DNA from: CAWEYO01 sp963813315
GTDB taxonomy: Bacteria > Pseudomonadota > Alphaproteobacteria > Rhizobiales > Rhizobiaceae
Assembly: GCA_963813315.1 (NCBI GenBank)
Contig: CAWEYO010000023.1
Span: 98,614-162,613, forward strand
DNA length: 64,000 nucleotides
Direction: 5' to 3'
Part shown: positions 42,187 through 51,714 of the stretch, piece after piece
Layout: each line of letters opens with the position of its first letter
Numbering within the stretch: position 1 is the stretch's first letter
Notes under the pieces: model-generated
What the model saw: the letters and a program-made list of their open reading frames with translations, nothing else
What the model was told of the DNA's origin: nothing
The model's database searches: none
Translations under genes and position numbers: made by a program

Positions 42187-43742
42187 ATGACAAACGTCAG
42201 CAACACGTCCAAGACCGGGATGCAGAGGTTCCTCGATGGAGTCGAGAGGGTGGGGAACATGGTTCCCCACCCGGTCGTCATCTTCCTGATCCTGATCGCC
42301 ATCGTCATTGTCCTGTCGGCTGTGCTGAGCGTGTTCGGAGCGGCGGTCAAATTCGAACGCATCAACGCGGACACGCATCAAATCGAGACCGCGACCACCG
42401 AGATCCGCAGTCTGCTGAATGCGGACGGCATCCGCTTCATGTATGCGTCGCTCATTCCCAACTTCATGAGCTTCACGGCTGTTGGGCTCATGATCGCCGC
42501 GATGATCGGCGCCGGCGTCGCCGAGGAGTCTGGCCTGGTTACCGCGCTCATCCGCAAGCTCGTCATCGTGTCTCCGCCTTGGGCGCTTACCTACATCCTG
42601 GCCTTCGTCGGCATTCTCGCGAGCATCGCGGCGGATGCCGGTTACCTTGTCCTGATCCCTCTGGCCGGCATCGCCTATCTCGCCGTCGGGCGGCATCCGC
42701 TTGCCGGCCTGGCGCTTGGCTTCGCCGCCGTGGCCGGCGCATTCACGGTCAACATGCTGATCAAGCCGCTCGACGCGGTTCTTGTCGAGTTCACCAACGA
42801 CGCGGCCCATCTGGTCGATCCGGGACAGATCGATCGGCCTGGCATCGAATGTCTGGTTTTCCTTTGTGTCGGTGCTGTTTCTGACGGTCATCATCGCCTT
42901 CATCACCGATCGCATGATCGAGCCGCGTCTTGGAGCCTATCGGGCCGGAGGGATCTGCCGATGGTTCCGCGGAGCCGACAGGGCGCCAAGCTCTCCGAGC
43001 AGGAGATCGCGCGGGCTGCGCTTCGCCCTTTTCGGGCTGATCGGCCTGATTGTGGTTTTCTGCCTGCTTGACCCTGCCCGCGGGAGCGCCCTTGCGCAAC
43101 CCCGACACCGGCGAACTGATCGGCAACTCGCCTTTCATGAACGGCCTGATCGCCCTGATCATGCTGATGTTTCTGGTGACCGGCTGGGCTTACGGCATCG
43201 GCGCCGGCACGCTGCGCACCCTGACCGAGGTGATCGCCGCGATCGAGAAGTCGATCAAGAACCTCGGCGGCACGATCTTCCTGTTCTTCGTCCTCAGCCA
43301 GTTCGTCGCCTATTTCACCTACACCAACATCGGCACGGTCATGGCGCTCAGCCTGTCGGGCGTCCTGCAGGCGGCGAATATCGGCGCGCTGCCCTTGCTG
43401 ATCGGCTTCATCGTCGTGGTCGCGATCATCGATCTGCTGCTGACTGGGGCGATCGCCAAATGGGCGATCTTCGCGCCGGTCTTCGTGCCGCTGCTGATGA
43501 AGCTCGGCGTCGAGCCGGAGGCCGTGCTGGCGGCCTACCGCGTCGGCGATTCGCCGATGAACGCGATCACTCCGCTCAATGCCTATTTCGCGCTCGTCGT
43601 CGGCTTCGCCCAGAAATACGACAAGTCTGCCGGCGTCGGCACGATCGTGTCGCTGATGCTTCCCTATGTCGTTTGGATATTCGTGCTGTGGACGGCGCTC
43701 TTCGCCATCTGGCAGATGCTCGGGCTGCCATGGGGACTGTAG
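42187..43742 (+). pseudogene. abgT: AbgT-family p-aminobenzoyl-glutamate transporter, multiply frameshifted
   Basis: Three frames together cover an AbgT-type transporter of about 515 residues: HPVVIFLILIAIVIVLSAVL, then FVGILASIAADAGYLVLIPL, NMLIKPLDAVLVEFTNDAAH, SNVWFSFVSVLFLTVIIAFI, RFALFGLIGLIVVFCLL and, near the C-terminus, VAYFTYTNIGTVMALSLSGV and the DSPMNAITPLNAYFALVVGF motif. Frame changes lie near 42830, 42955, 43005 and 43070. The start at 42187 has GAGGGGTGG upstream. No in-frame stop is seen apart from the shifts. Either a recent pseudogene or local sequence error. Confidence 0.8.
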
Positions 43743-43797
43743 ACCCAGCTTGTAACTGAAGCGCGTGGAACGGCGTAAACAACTCCTAGCAGCCTGG

Positions 43798-45015
43798 ATG
43801 GATATCATGACCAGCATTCGCAGTTCCCCTCGATGTCGCCGCCGCCGAAGAGCACCTGATGCGGTTCCTTTCGGTCGAGGGCGTGACCGGATCATGAGGC
43901 CAATATCGCGGCGGCGGTCAGCGACGCGCTGAAGAGGGTCGGCGTGCCGGCTTCGGCAATCCGCTTCGATGACGCCAACAAGCGCATCCCGTTGCCGACC
44001 GAGACCGGCAATCTCATCGTGGAGCTTGCCCGGGACGCGGCCGGGACCGCGCCTGCTCTTCTCCACCCATCTCGACACCGTGCCGCTCTGCGCCGGCGCC
44101 AAGCCTCGACGCGAGGGCGATCGCATCGTCTCGGACGGCACGACGGCGCTCGGCGGCGACGCCCGCACCGGCTGTCGCGCTTCTCGTCGTGCTCGCCGAG
44201 ACGCTGCATCAAGCACAAGCTTCCCCATCCGCCGATCACTCTGCTGTTCACCGTTCGCGAGGAGAGCGGCCTGCACGGCGCGCGCGAACTCAACCCGGCC
44301 GATCTCGGCGGCGCGGTGATGTGCATCAACGTCGACGGCCAGCTCGCTTCGGATCTGATCATCGGCGCGGTCGGCCAGGAGAACTGGGAAGCCGAGATCA
44401 AGGGCCGCGCCTCCCATGCCGGCGTGGCGCCCGAGAAGGGCATTTCGGCCACGCTGGTCGGTGCGCATCGCCCTGGCCGAGGCGCAGCAGCGCCGGCTGG
44501 TTCGGCAAGGTCGTAAAGCCCGACGGCAGGGGCACCAGCAATGTCGGCATATTCGGCGGCAAGGACGGCAAGCCGGCCGGCGACGCGACCAACGTCGTCA
44601 CCGACTACGCCTTCATCAAGGGCGAGGCGCGCAGCCCGGAAGCGGCCTTCGCGACCAAGATCGCCAAGGGCTACGAGCAGGCGTTCGCCAAGGCGCAGGG
44701 CGAGGTCAAGGATCACGAGGGCGACACGGCGGAGGTGAAATTCAGCCACAAGCCGGCCTACCCGCCTTTCGAACTCGACGAAGAACACGCCCGTCGTGAA
44801 GCGCGCCGCCAAGGCGCTGAGATGCTGGGCATCGAGCCGAACTTCTCTTCTCCAATGGCGGCCTGGACGCCAACTGGCTCGACAAGCACGGCATTCCGAC
44901 GATCACCATCGGCGCCGGCCAGGCTGAGATCCATACGATCAAGGAGTATGTGAACCTGCCGGAATTCGAAAAGGGATGCCGTCTCGGCGTCCTCATGGCG
45001 ACACTGGAGGAATAG
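43798..45015 (+). pseudogene. M20-family peptidase/amidohydrolase, multiply frameshifted
   Basis: Pieces in several frames assemble to a complete M20-type metallopeptidase: LLFSTHLDTVPLCAG (metal ligand His and Asp), ITLLFTVREESGLHGARELN (catalytic EE), a dimerisation domain with IKGRASHAGVAPEKGISATL, and a C-terminal part with LFSNGGLDANWLDKHGIPT and the final ligand region in GAGQAEIHT. At least five frame changes are needed. Placed after abgT, it may have split aminobenzoyl-glutamate or a similar peptide; this is inference. Confidence 0.78.
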
Positions 45016-45123
45016 CGCATCGAGCCCGGAAGGCGAGCCTGGTTCGGGAATCCGACGAATTCAACGAAGAGATCGGCGGCACGGCAAGAAAAGCCATGCC
45101 GCTCAGGGTGAGGAGCTGAGCGA

Positions 45124-46974
45124 TTGAGCCCGATAGCCTACACCGCCACCATCATCGCTGTCGCCGTCGTCCTGTTCGTCTGGAACAGGCTGCCGGTCGT
45201 CATTGTCGCCATGGTGACCGCGTTGGCGCTGTGGGCGACCGGCGTCCTGACGTTGCGGCCAGGCGCTTGGCGGCTTCGGCGATCCTGCGGTCATCTTCAT
45301 CGCCTCGCTCTTCGTCGTCAGCTCCGGGCTCGAGGTGACCGGCGTCACCGCCTGGGCCGGGCAGCTGTCTGATCCGCGGCGCGGGCGAAGAGAGCCGCAC
45401 GCGGCTTCTTCTGCTGACGATGAGCCTGGTCGCGCTGCTGACCGCGCTGATCAGCGTCAACGGCGCGGTCGCCGCGCTGCTGCCGGTGGTGGTCGTCATC
45501 GCAGTCCGGCTGAAGCGAAATTCCTCGCAGCTTCTGATGCCGCTGGTCTTTTCCGCGCATGCCGGCTCGATGCTGGCCCTGACCGGCACGCCGGTGAACG
45601 TTCTTGTTTCCGAAGCGGCAATGGACGCCGATGTGGGCGAGCTTCGGCTTCTTCGAATTCGCGCTGGTCGGCATGCCGCTGCTCGCCGGCACGATGGCGA
45701 TCATCGTTCTGTTCGGAAAGCGGCTCCTGCCCGAGCGCAACGGCGCGACCATGCCCGCCGATTTCAGCCGCCACGCCAAGACGCTGGTCGAGCAATACGG
45801 GCTTGCCAGCGGCGTCTATCAGATGCGCGTGCGCGCCAGCTCGCCCTGTGTGGGCATGGCAACGTCAGCGATCGACCTGACGCGCCTTTCCGGGGCTGCA
45901 GCTCGTCGCCGTTCAGGACGGTGAAACGGCGGCGCCGCTGCGCCGGCCTGTCATCGCCGAGGGCGATCATGTGCTGCTGCGCGGCGATGCGAACGACGCC
46001 GCCGCCCTCGCGGCGCAGATGCACCTTGCATTTCGCGAGGAGTCTAGAGCCGGTCAGCGGCGAGGAAACGCTGTTCAACTGCCGAGTCGGGCTGGCCGAG
46101 GTGGTGATCCCGCCGCGCTCCGGCCTCATCGGCAAGAGCGTATTTCCAGGGATGGTCACCGAAAGCGGCGACCTGATCATCCTGGCGGTGCAGCGCGCGG
46201 GCGCCGAGATCACTTCCGACAAATGCCGACCCGGCAGCCGGGGCATCGTGCTGCAGGCCGGCGACACGATGCTGTTGCAGGGAACCTGGAAGGCGCTCGA
46301 CATCCATCTCGACGACCCGGATGTTCTGGTCGTCAGTTCGCCCGAACTGGTGCGGCGTCAGGCGGTGCCGATGGGGCCCGGCGCGCGCAGGCGGTCGCCA
46401 TATCTGGTCGCGATGGTGATGCTGCTCGCCACCGGCATTGTTCCGCCGGCCGTCGCCGGGCTGCTGGCCGCCGGCGCCATCATCCTGTCGGGGATCATGA
46501 GCGTCGAGCAGTCCTATCGCGCCATCGGCTGGACGACCGTCATTCTCGTCGGTGCGATGATGCCGCTGTCGACCGCGATGGAGCGAAACCGGGGCCGCGA
46601 AGCTGATGGCCGACGCCTTGGTCAACTTCGTCGGCGACGCCGGTCCCTATGCCCTGCTTGCCGGCCTGTTCGTGCTGACTGCGATCATGGGACAGCTCAT
46701 CAGCAACACGGCGACCGCGCTCATCGTCATCCCGATCGGCGTGGCGGCCGCGGCGAGCATGGGCATCTCGCCCCGCCCGGTGCTGATGAGCACGGCAGTG
46801 GCGGCCGCCGCCGCGTTCCTGACCCCGATCGCAACCCCGACGAACCTGATGGTGATGGGCCCCGGCGGCTATGCATTCAGCGACTACTGGAAGCTCGGCC
46901 TGCCGTTGTTGATCTGGTTCTTTTTTGTCTCCGTCTTTTATGTCCCTCTGGTTTGGCATTTCCGACCCGTATGA
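45124..46974 (+). pseudogene. Second SLC13 permease, multiply frameshifted
   Basis: The frames combine to one SLC13-type permease with TrkA-C domains: FIASLFVVSSGLEVTGVTAW, then TALISVNGAVAALLPVVVV, SMLALTGTPVNVLVSEAAMD, RVGLAEVVIPPRSGLIGKSV and GQLISNTATALIVIPIGVAA. Shifts lie near 45260, 45368, 45640, 45850-45890, 46040 and 46590. The start is a TTG with GAGGAG upstream. The C-terminal segment 46606-46974 is intact. It shares its layout with the open copy at 38919. Confidence 0.78.
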
Positions 46975-47230
46975 ACCCCCACTGTCAACCTTGCGGCGGA
47001 TACCAAATGGTTGCGCGTACATGCCTTTGACGCTACACGCAGTGGATGAGACGCGTATGCGGAATGACAAAATTCAACGTCACATCAAGCGGCTGGCCAG
47101 CTTGGCAAAACAGCGGCGAGCGGCCAACAATCACGGGCAAACATGGCCGTCCACTTGCCCTCGCCGGATCTGAAGTTTTCTAGAAGTCTTTTGCAAATAC
47201 GGCCTTTGAATTGTTTTGGGAGGCAGACTG

Positions 47231-48379
47231 GTGGAACGAGCCGCGGAATCGCACAGCAGGAACGGATTTGGCGCGCGAGCCGGCTCCAGAGGCATCAGCG
47301 CATGTGGTCGCACGACTATCGCCTTGACAATATTGGCCCTCCCGCTGCTGGCGGCATGCCAGCCGAAATCTGAAGCCGCCGCCCCGGAGGTGCGTCCCGT
47401 GCGAACCGTCACGGTCGAGAAGCGCGAAGCTGGAACACCGGTAACTCTTACCGGTCGCATCGAGGCCGAGGACGAAGTGGCGCTGGCGTTTCGCATCTCA
47501 GGCCGCCTGCTCGAAAGCGACAATGAGCTTGGGGCCCGGGTGGAACCCGGGCAGGTGATTGCGCGCCTCGAACCTCAGAACGAGATGAACGCGCTGCGAG
47601 CCGCACAGGCCAACCTGGCAGCCGCCCAAGGACGATTGACCGAAGCGCGAAATCACTTTCAACGCCAGGACCGGCTTCTCAGGGACGGTTGGACGACGCG
47701 AGCGAACCATGATCAGGCGACGCAGGCACTGCAGACCAGCCAATCGCAAGTCGATGCCTCCGAAGCAGAGTTGAAGGCCGCTCATGACATGGTGGATTTT
47801 ACAGAGCTCAAGGCCGATGCGCCGGGTGTCCTGACGGCGGTCGGACCGTCGGCGGGCGAAGTCGTGCAAGCCGGGCAAATGATTGTAAGACTTGCGCGCC
47901 GCGAGGGGCGCGACGCGGTTTTCGGCATGCCGGCCAACCTGATCCGCACCGCGCCCAGCGACCCGCAGTTCACAGTCAGCCTGGCGGACGATCCGAACGT
48001 GACCGCGCAGGGTCGCTTGCGTGAAGTATCGCCCCAGGCCGACCCGGTGACGCGAACTTTCGAAGTCAAGGTCGGCTTGACCAGTCCGCCGGAGGCGATG
48101 CGCCTTGGCGCCACCGTCAACGGTCGGATGGAAATGGAGGCCGCGCCTTTCATTGAAATTCCCGCCACGGGGCTGACGAGAATCAACCAGCAGCCCGCCG
48201 TTTGGGTCGTTGACCCTGCTAACCTGACCGTTGCAACCCGAAATGTCGATGTACTGCGTTTCGACCAGTCGACGGTTGCCCTTTCAGGCGGGCTCGACGT
48301 GGGCGAGATCGTGGTCACCGCCGGCGTCCAGGCCCTCCATCCCGGTCAGAAGGTCCGCCTGCTGGGGTCGGAGCGATGA
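47231..48379 (+). CDS. RND efflux periplasmic adaptor
   Basis: The 382-residue protein is a lipoprotein (lipobox LPLLAAC, C43) with the membrane-fusion-protein layout: lipoyl half TVEKREAGTPVTLTGRIEA, a long coiled-coil hairpin (about 115-180, ALRAAQANLAAAQGRLTEAR), and the second lipoyl half (ADAPGVLTAVGPSAGEVVQA). The GTG at 47231 has GGGAGGC seven bases upstream and a TTG at 47216 is in frame. It overlaps the permease gene by four bases. Substrate unknown. Confidence 0.9.
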   Translation: MERAAESHSRNGFGARAGSRGISACGRTTIALTILALPLLAACQPKSEAAAPEVRPVRTVTVEKREAGTPVTLTGRIEAEDEVALAFRISGRLLESDNELGARVEPGQVIARLEPQNEMNALRAAQANLAAAQGRLTEARNHFQRQDRLLRDGWTTRANHDQATQALQTSQSQVDASEAELKAAHDMVDFTELKADAPGVLTAVGPSAGEVVQAGQMIVRLARREGRDAVFGMPANLIRTAPSDPQFTVSLADDPNVTAQGRLREVSPQADPVTRTFEVKVGLTSPPEAMRLGATVNGRMEMEAAPFIEIPATGLTRINQQPAVWVVDPANLTVATRNVDVLRFDQSTVALSGGLDVGEIVVTAGVQALHPGQKVRLLGSER

Positions 48380-51300
48380 GTGGGTTCAACCTGTCGGAGT
48401 GGGCGCTCAAAAATCGGTCCCTGACCGTCTTCCTGATGATCGTGGCCGTGCTCGCGGGCGCGTTGTCATATTTCAGGCTCGGCCGCGCAGAGGACCCATC
48501 TTTCGTCATCAAGACGATGATCGTTCAGGCGTCCTGGCCCGGCGCTTCCGTCGACGACATGCTCAACCAGGTTACCGAGCGGCTCGAGCGCAAGCTGCAG
48601 GAAACGCCGAAGCTGGACTTTCTGCGAAGCATCACGCGTCCCGGCGTATCGACTATTTTCGTCAATCTGAAGGGCAGCGCCACCGCGCAGGAAGTTCCCG
48701 ACATCTGGTACCATGTGCGCAAGAGTGTCGGCGACATGCGCCACACCTTGCCGGCTGGCGTCGTAGGTCCGGGATTCAATGACGAGTTCGGAGACACATT
48801 CGGGACCATCTACGGCTTCACGGCCGACGGTTTCACCCATCGCGAACTCCGCGACTATGTGGAGGAAGTGCGTTCGACACTGCTGAGCGTACCGGACGTC
48901 TCGAAGATCGATATTCTCGGCGCCCAGGATGAGAGGATCTTCGTCGAGTTCTCGATGCAGGAACTCGCCACTCTCGGCATTGACCGCTCGGCGCTCGTCG
49001 CGGCTTTGACGGCGCAGAACGTGGTGCAGCCTGCCGGCACCATCCAGACCGGCAATGAAACGCTGTCGCTCAGGGTTTCCGGCGCGTTCGAGACCGAAGA
49101 CGACATCCGGAACATCAACTTCGTCGTCGGCGGGCGAATGCTTCGCCTCAGTGACATTGCGCAGGTCCGGCGCGGCTTCGCCGAGCCTCCTCAACCGATG
49201 TTTCGCGTGAACGGTGAACCCGCCATCGGCCTCGCCATAGCAATGCGCGACGGTGGCGACATCCTCGCGCTCGGCAATAACATCGAGAACGCGATGAGAA
49301 CGGCCACCGCCGGCCTGCCGCTCGGAATCACTGCGACGCTTGTGGCGGACCAGGCCGTGACGGTCGAGAACGCCATCGGGGAATTCATGACGTCGCTCTT
49401 GCAGGCGATTGCGATCATCCTGTTCGTCAGCTTCATCAGCCTCGGAGTTCGCCCCGGTCTCGTTATCGCCACGGCTATACCTCTGACGCTCGTTGTCGTG
49501 TTCTCGCTCATGGACATGACGAACATCGACATGCAGCGCATTTCGCTCGGTGCATTGATCATCGCGCTTGCGCTGCTGGTGGATGACGCCATGACCACGA
49601 CCGACGCCATGGTCACCCGGCTCGCGGCGGGCGACGACAAGGTATCGGCCGCGACATATGCCTTCCGCACCTATGCGTTCGCGATGCTGGCGGGCACGAT
49701 GGTGACCATCGCCGGATTCGTACCGGTGGGCTTTGCGGCGAGCGCCGCCGGCGAATACACATTCACGCTCTTCGCGGTCATTGGCATGACGCTCATCGTG
49801 TCATGGTTCGTCGCCGTCCTCTTCGCGCCGCTTCTAGGGGTGGCCATTCTCAAGGCGCCTGACACGAAGCAGTCGTCGGAGCCAGGCCCGGTGTTTCGGA
49901 TGTATCGGAGGTTTCTCACCTTTGCTATCCAGGCGAAGTGGGTGACGATTGCGGTCACTATCGGGCTCTTCATCGCTTCGGTGCTGGCGCTTCCCCTCGT
50001 GCCGCGGCAGTTCTTCCCGTCGTCAGACCGGCCCGAGCTGCTTGTTGATCTCAGCCTGCCCCAAAATGCTTCGATCTATGCGAGCGAAAGCCTTGCCCGG
50101 CAATTCGACGCGGCCCTGAAGGGCGACCCGGACGTCGAGGGCTGGAGCACGTATGTGGGAAGCGGCGCAATCCGCTTCTACCTGCCACTCGACGTGCAGG
50201 GTTCGGACGACTCCTTCAGCCAGGCGGTTGTAGTCGCCAAGGATGTTCAGGCGCGCGACCGCATCCAGACCAAGCTGGAAAAACTTCTGTCGGAAGAGTT
50301 CCCCAAAGTCGTCGGCCGCGTGTCGCCGCTGGAGCTCGGACCGCCGGTCGGATGGCCGGTACAGTACCGGGTGAGCGGTCCGGATGTGGAAAAGGTTCGG
50401 GAAACCGCCCTCAAGCTCGCCGAGACCCTGTCGGCCAATTCGAATGTGCTGCTTGTCAGTTTCGAATGGATCGAGCCGTCGCGGCAAGTGCGTATCCGGA
50501 TCGACCAGGACGAGGCCCGCCTGCTGGGTCTGAGCTCGCAGGCGCTCGCCGGCGTACTCAACACGGTCATAACGGGCTCGGCTGTAACCCAGGTTCGCGA
50601 CGACATTTACCTGGTCGACGTGGTGCTCAGGGCGACCGACGAACAGCGCGTGTCGCTGGACACGCTGCGGACGGTCCAGGTTCCGCTGCCCAATGGCAGC
50701 ACGGTTCCACTCAGTCAGTTCGCGTCCTTCGAGTATGAGCAGGATTATCCGCAGATTGTCAGGCGCGACAGGGTTCCCACGCTGACGGTGCAGGCCGACA
50801 TCACCCGCGGCATGTTGCCGGAATCAGTGATAAGCGAACTGACGCCATCGGTCGACGCACTGGAGGCGTCCTTGCCGCCCGCCTACAAAATCGTTGTCGG
50901 CGGCGGGGTCGAGGAAAGCGCCAAATCGCTGGCGTCGGTGATGGCGGTGGTTCCTGCCATGCTGCTGATCATGCTGCTGGTCTTGATGGTTCAGTTGCGG
51001 AGTTTCCAACGCCTGATAATGGTGTTGACCGTGGCGCCGCTCGGCCTGATTGGCGTCGTAGCTGCACTGCTGATATCGGGTATGCCACTGGGGTTCGTTG
51101 CCATTCTCGGCATACTGGCGCTGATCGGCATGATTACCAAGAACGCAGTCATCCTGATCGACCAGATCGAATCCGAACGAGCGCAAGGCAAGGATGTCAG
51201 GCAGGCCGTCATAGATGCAAGCAGTACCCGGTTCCGTCCGATCCTGCTGACAGCAGTGTCAACCGTCCTTGGCATGATCCCGATTGCGCCTACGGTCTTC

Positions 51301-51474
51301 TGGGGCCCAATGGCTCTCTCGATCATGGGAGGGTTGCTGGTCGGCACCGTCCTCACGCTGATCTTCCTGCCTACGCTTTATGTAACCTGGTTCGACCGGA
51401 AAGGATCGAGCGCGGCCGCTGCCGGAATACCGAATGATCGCCGGCAAAAGGTCCTGGAGGAGCATAGGCCTTAG
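48376..51474 (+). CDS. RND efflux permease
   Basis: The 1032-residue protein is an AcrB/MdtB-type trimeric proton/substrate antiporter of the inner membrane: N-terminal helix LTVFLMIVAVLAGALSYFRL, the proton-relay Asp pair in LALLVDDAMTTTDAM (about 403-404), and the C-terminal GMITKNAVILIDQIE region with conserved Lys. The two large periplasmic loops are present. Together with the adaptor it would need an outer-membrane channel encoded elsewhere. It is intact and in the same operon as the adaptor. Confidence 0.93.
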   Translation: MSGFNLSEWALKNRSLTVFLMIVAVLAGALSYFRLGRAEDPSFVIKTMIVQASWPGASVDDMLNQVTERLERKLQETPKLDFLRSITRPGVSTIFVNLKGSATAQEVPDIWYHVRKSVGDMRHTLPAGVVGPGFNDEFGDTFGTIYGFTADGFTHRELRDYVEEVRSTLLSVPDVSKIDILGAQDERIFVEFSMQELATLGIDRSALVAALTAQNVVQPAGTIQTGNETLSLRVSGAFETEDDIRNINFVVGGRMLRLSDIAQVRRGFAEPPQPMFRVNGEPAIGLAIAMRDGGDILALGNNIENAMRTATAGLPLGITATLVADQAVTVENAIGEFMTSLLQAIAIILFVSFISLGVRPGLVIATAIPLTLVVVFSLMDMTNIDMQRISLGALIIALALLVDDAMTTTDAMVTRLAAGDDKVSAATYAFRTYAFAMLAGTMVTIAGFVPVGFAASAAGEYTFTLFAVIGMTLIVSWFVAVLFAPLLGVAILKAPDTKQSSEPGPVFRMYRRFLTFAIQAKWVTIAVTIGLFIASVLALPLVPRQFFPSSDRPELLVDLSLPQNASIYASESLARQFDAALKGDPDVEGWSTYVGSGAIRFYLPLDVQGSDDSFSQAVVVAKDVQARDRIQTKLEKLLSEEFPKVVGRVSPLELGPPVGWPVQYRVSGPDVEKVRETALKLAETLSANSNVLLVSFEWIEPSRQVRIRIDQDEARLLGLSSQALAGVLNTVITGSAVTQVRDDIYLVDVVLRATDEQRVSLDTLRTVQVPLPNGSTVPLSQFASFEYEQDYPQIVRRDRVPTLTVQADITRGMLPESVISELTPSVDALEASLPPAYKIVVGGGVEESAKSLASVMAVVPAMLLIMLLVLMVQLRSFQRLIMVLTVAPLGLIGVVAALLISGMPLGFVAILGILALIGMITKNAVILIDQIESERAQGKDVRQAVIDASSTRFRPILLTAVSTVLGMIPIAPTVFWGPMALSIMGGLLVGTVLTLIFLPTLYVTWFDRKGSSAAAAGIPNDRRQKVLEEHRP

Positions 51475-51510
51475 AGAAACTCCTGGAAGAGCGGAAACGT
51501 CCCTCGCTTC

Positions 51511-51664
51511 GTCATCCCAGGGCGGAGCCGAAGCGTAGCGAAGGCGCAGGCCCTGGGATCCATGCCTGAACATGAAGGCAGCTCGCGGCGGTCCAGAGTG
51601 CCAACTGCCTCGCCCACGATGAGTGTTCCGGCATGGATCCTCGGGTCAAGCCCGAGGATGACGA
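51511..51664. repeat. Intergenic palindromic repeat with CCAGGGC and CCTCGGG stems
   Basis: Hairpin ATCCCAGGGC...GCCCTGGGAT (51513-51559) is followed by the outer arms GGATCCATGCC and GGCATGGATCC around a centre, and a second hairpin TCCTCGGG...CCCGAGGA. It lies in the gap between the RND permease and the antiporter gene on the other strand. A terminator role for converging transcripts is possible, but no U-tract is seen. Confidence 0.8.
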
Positions 51665-51714
51665 TGCGGGGAGGTGTTCGGCCAATCTCAAGCTCAGGAC
51701 ACCAGTCTCAACGT

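Noticed and set aside
42903..44468. Minus-strand open frame of 521 codons over abgT and the M20 gene
   Set aside because: Although it is longer than any plus-strand frame here, the plus strand shows consecutive AbgT and M20 family sequence; the minus-strand peptide is a shadow.
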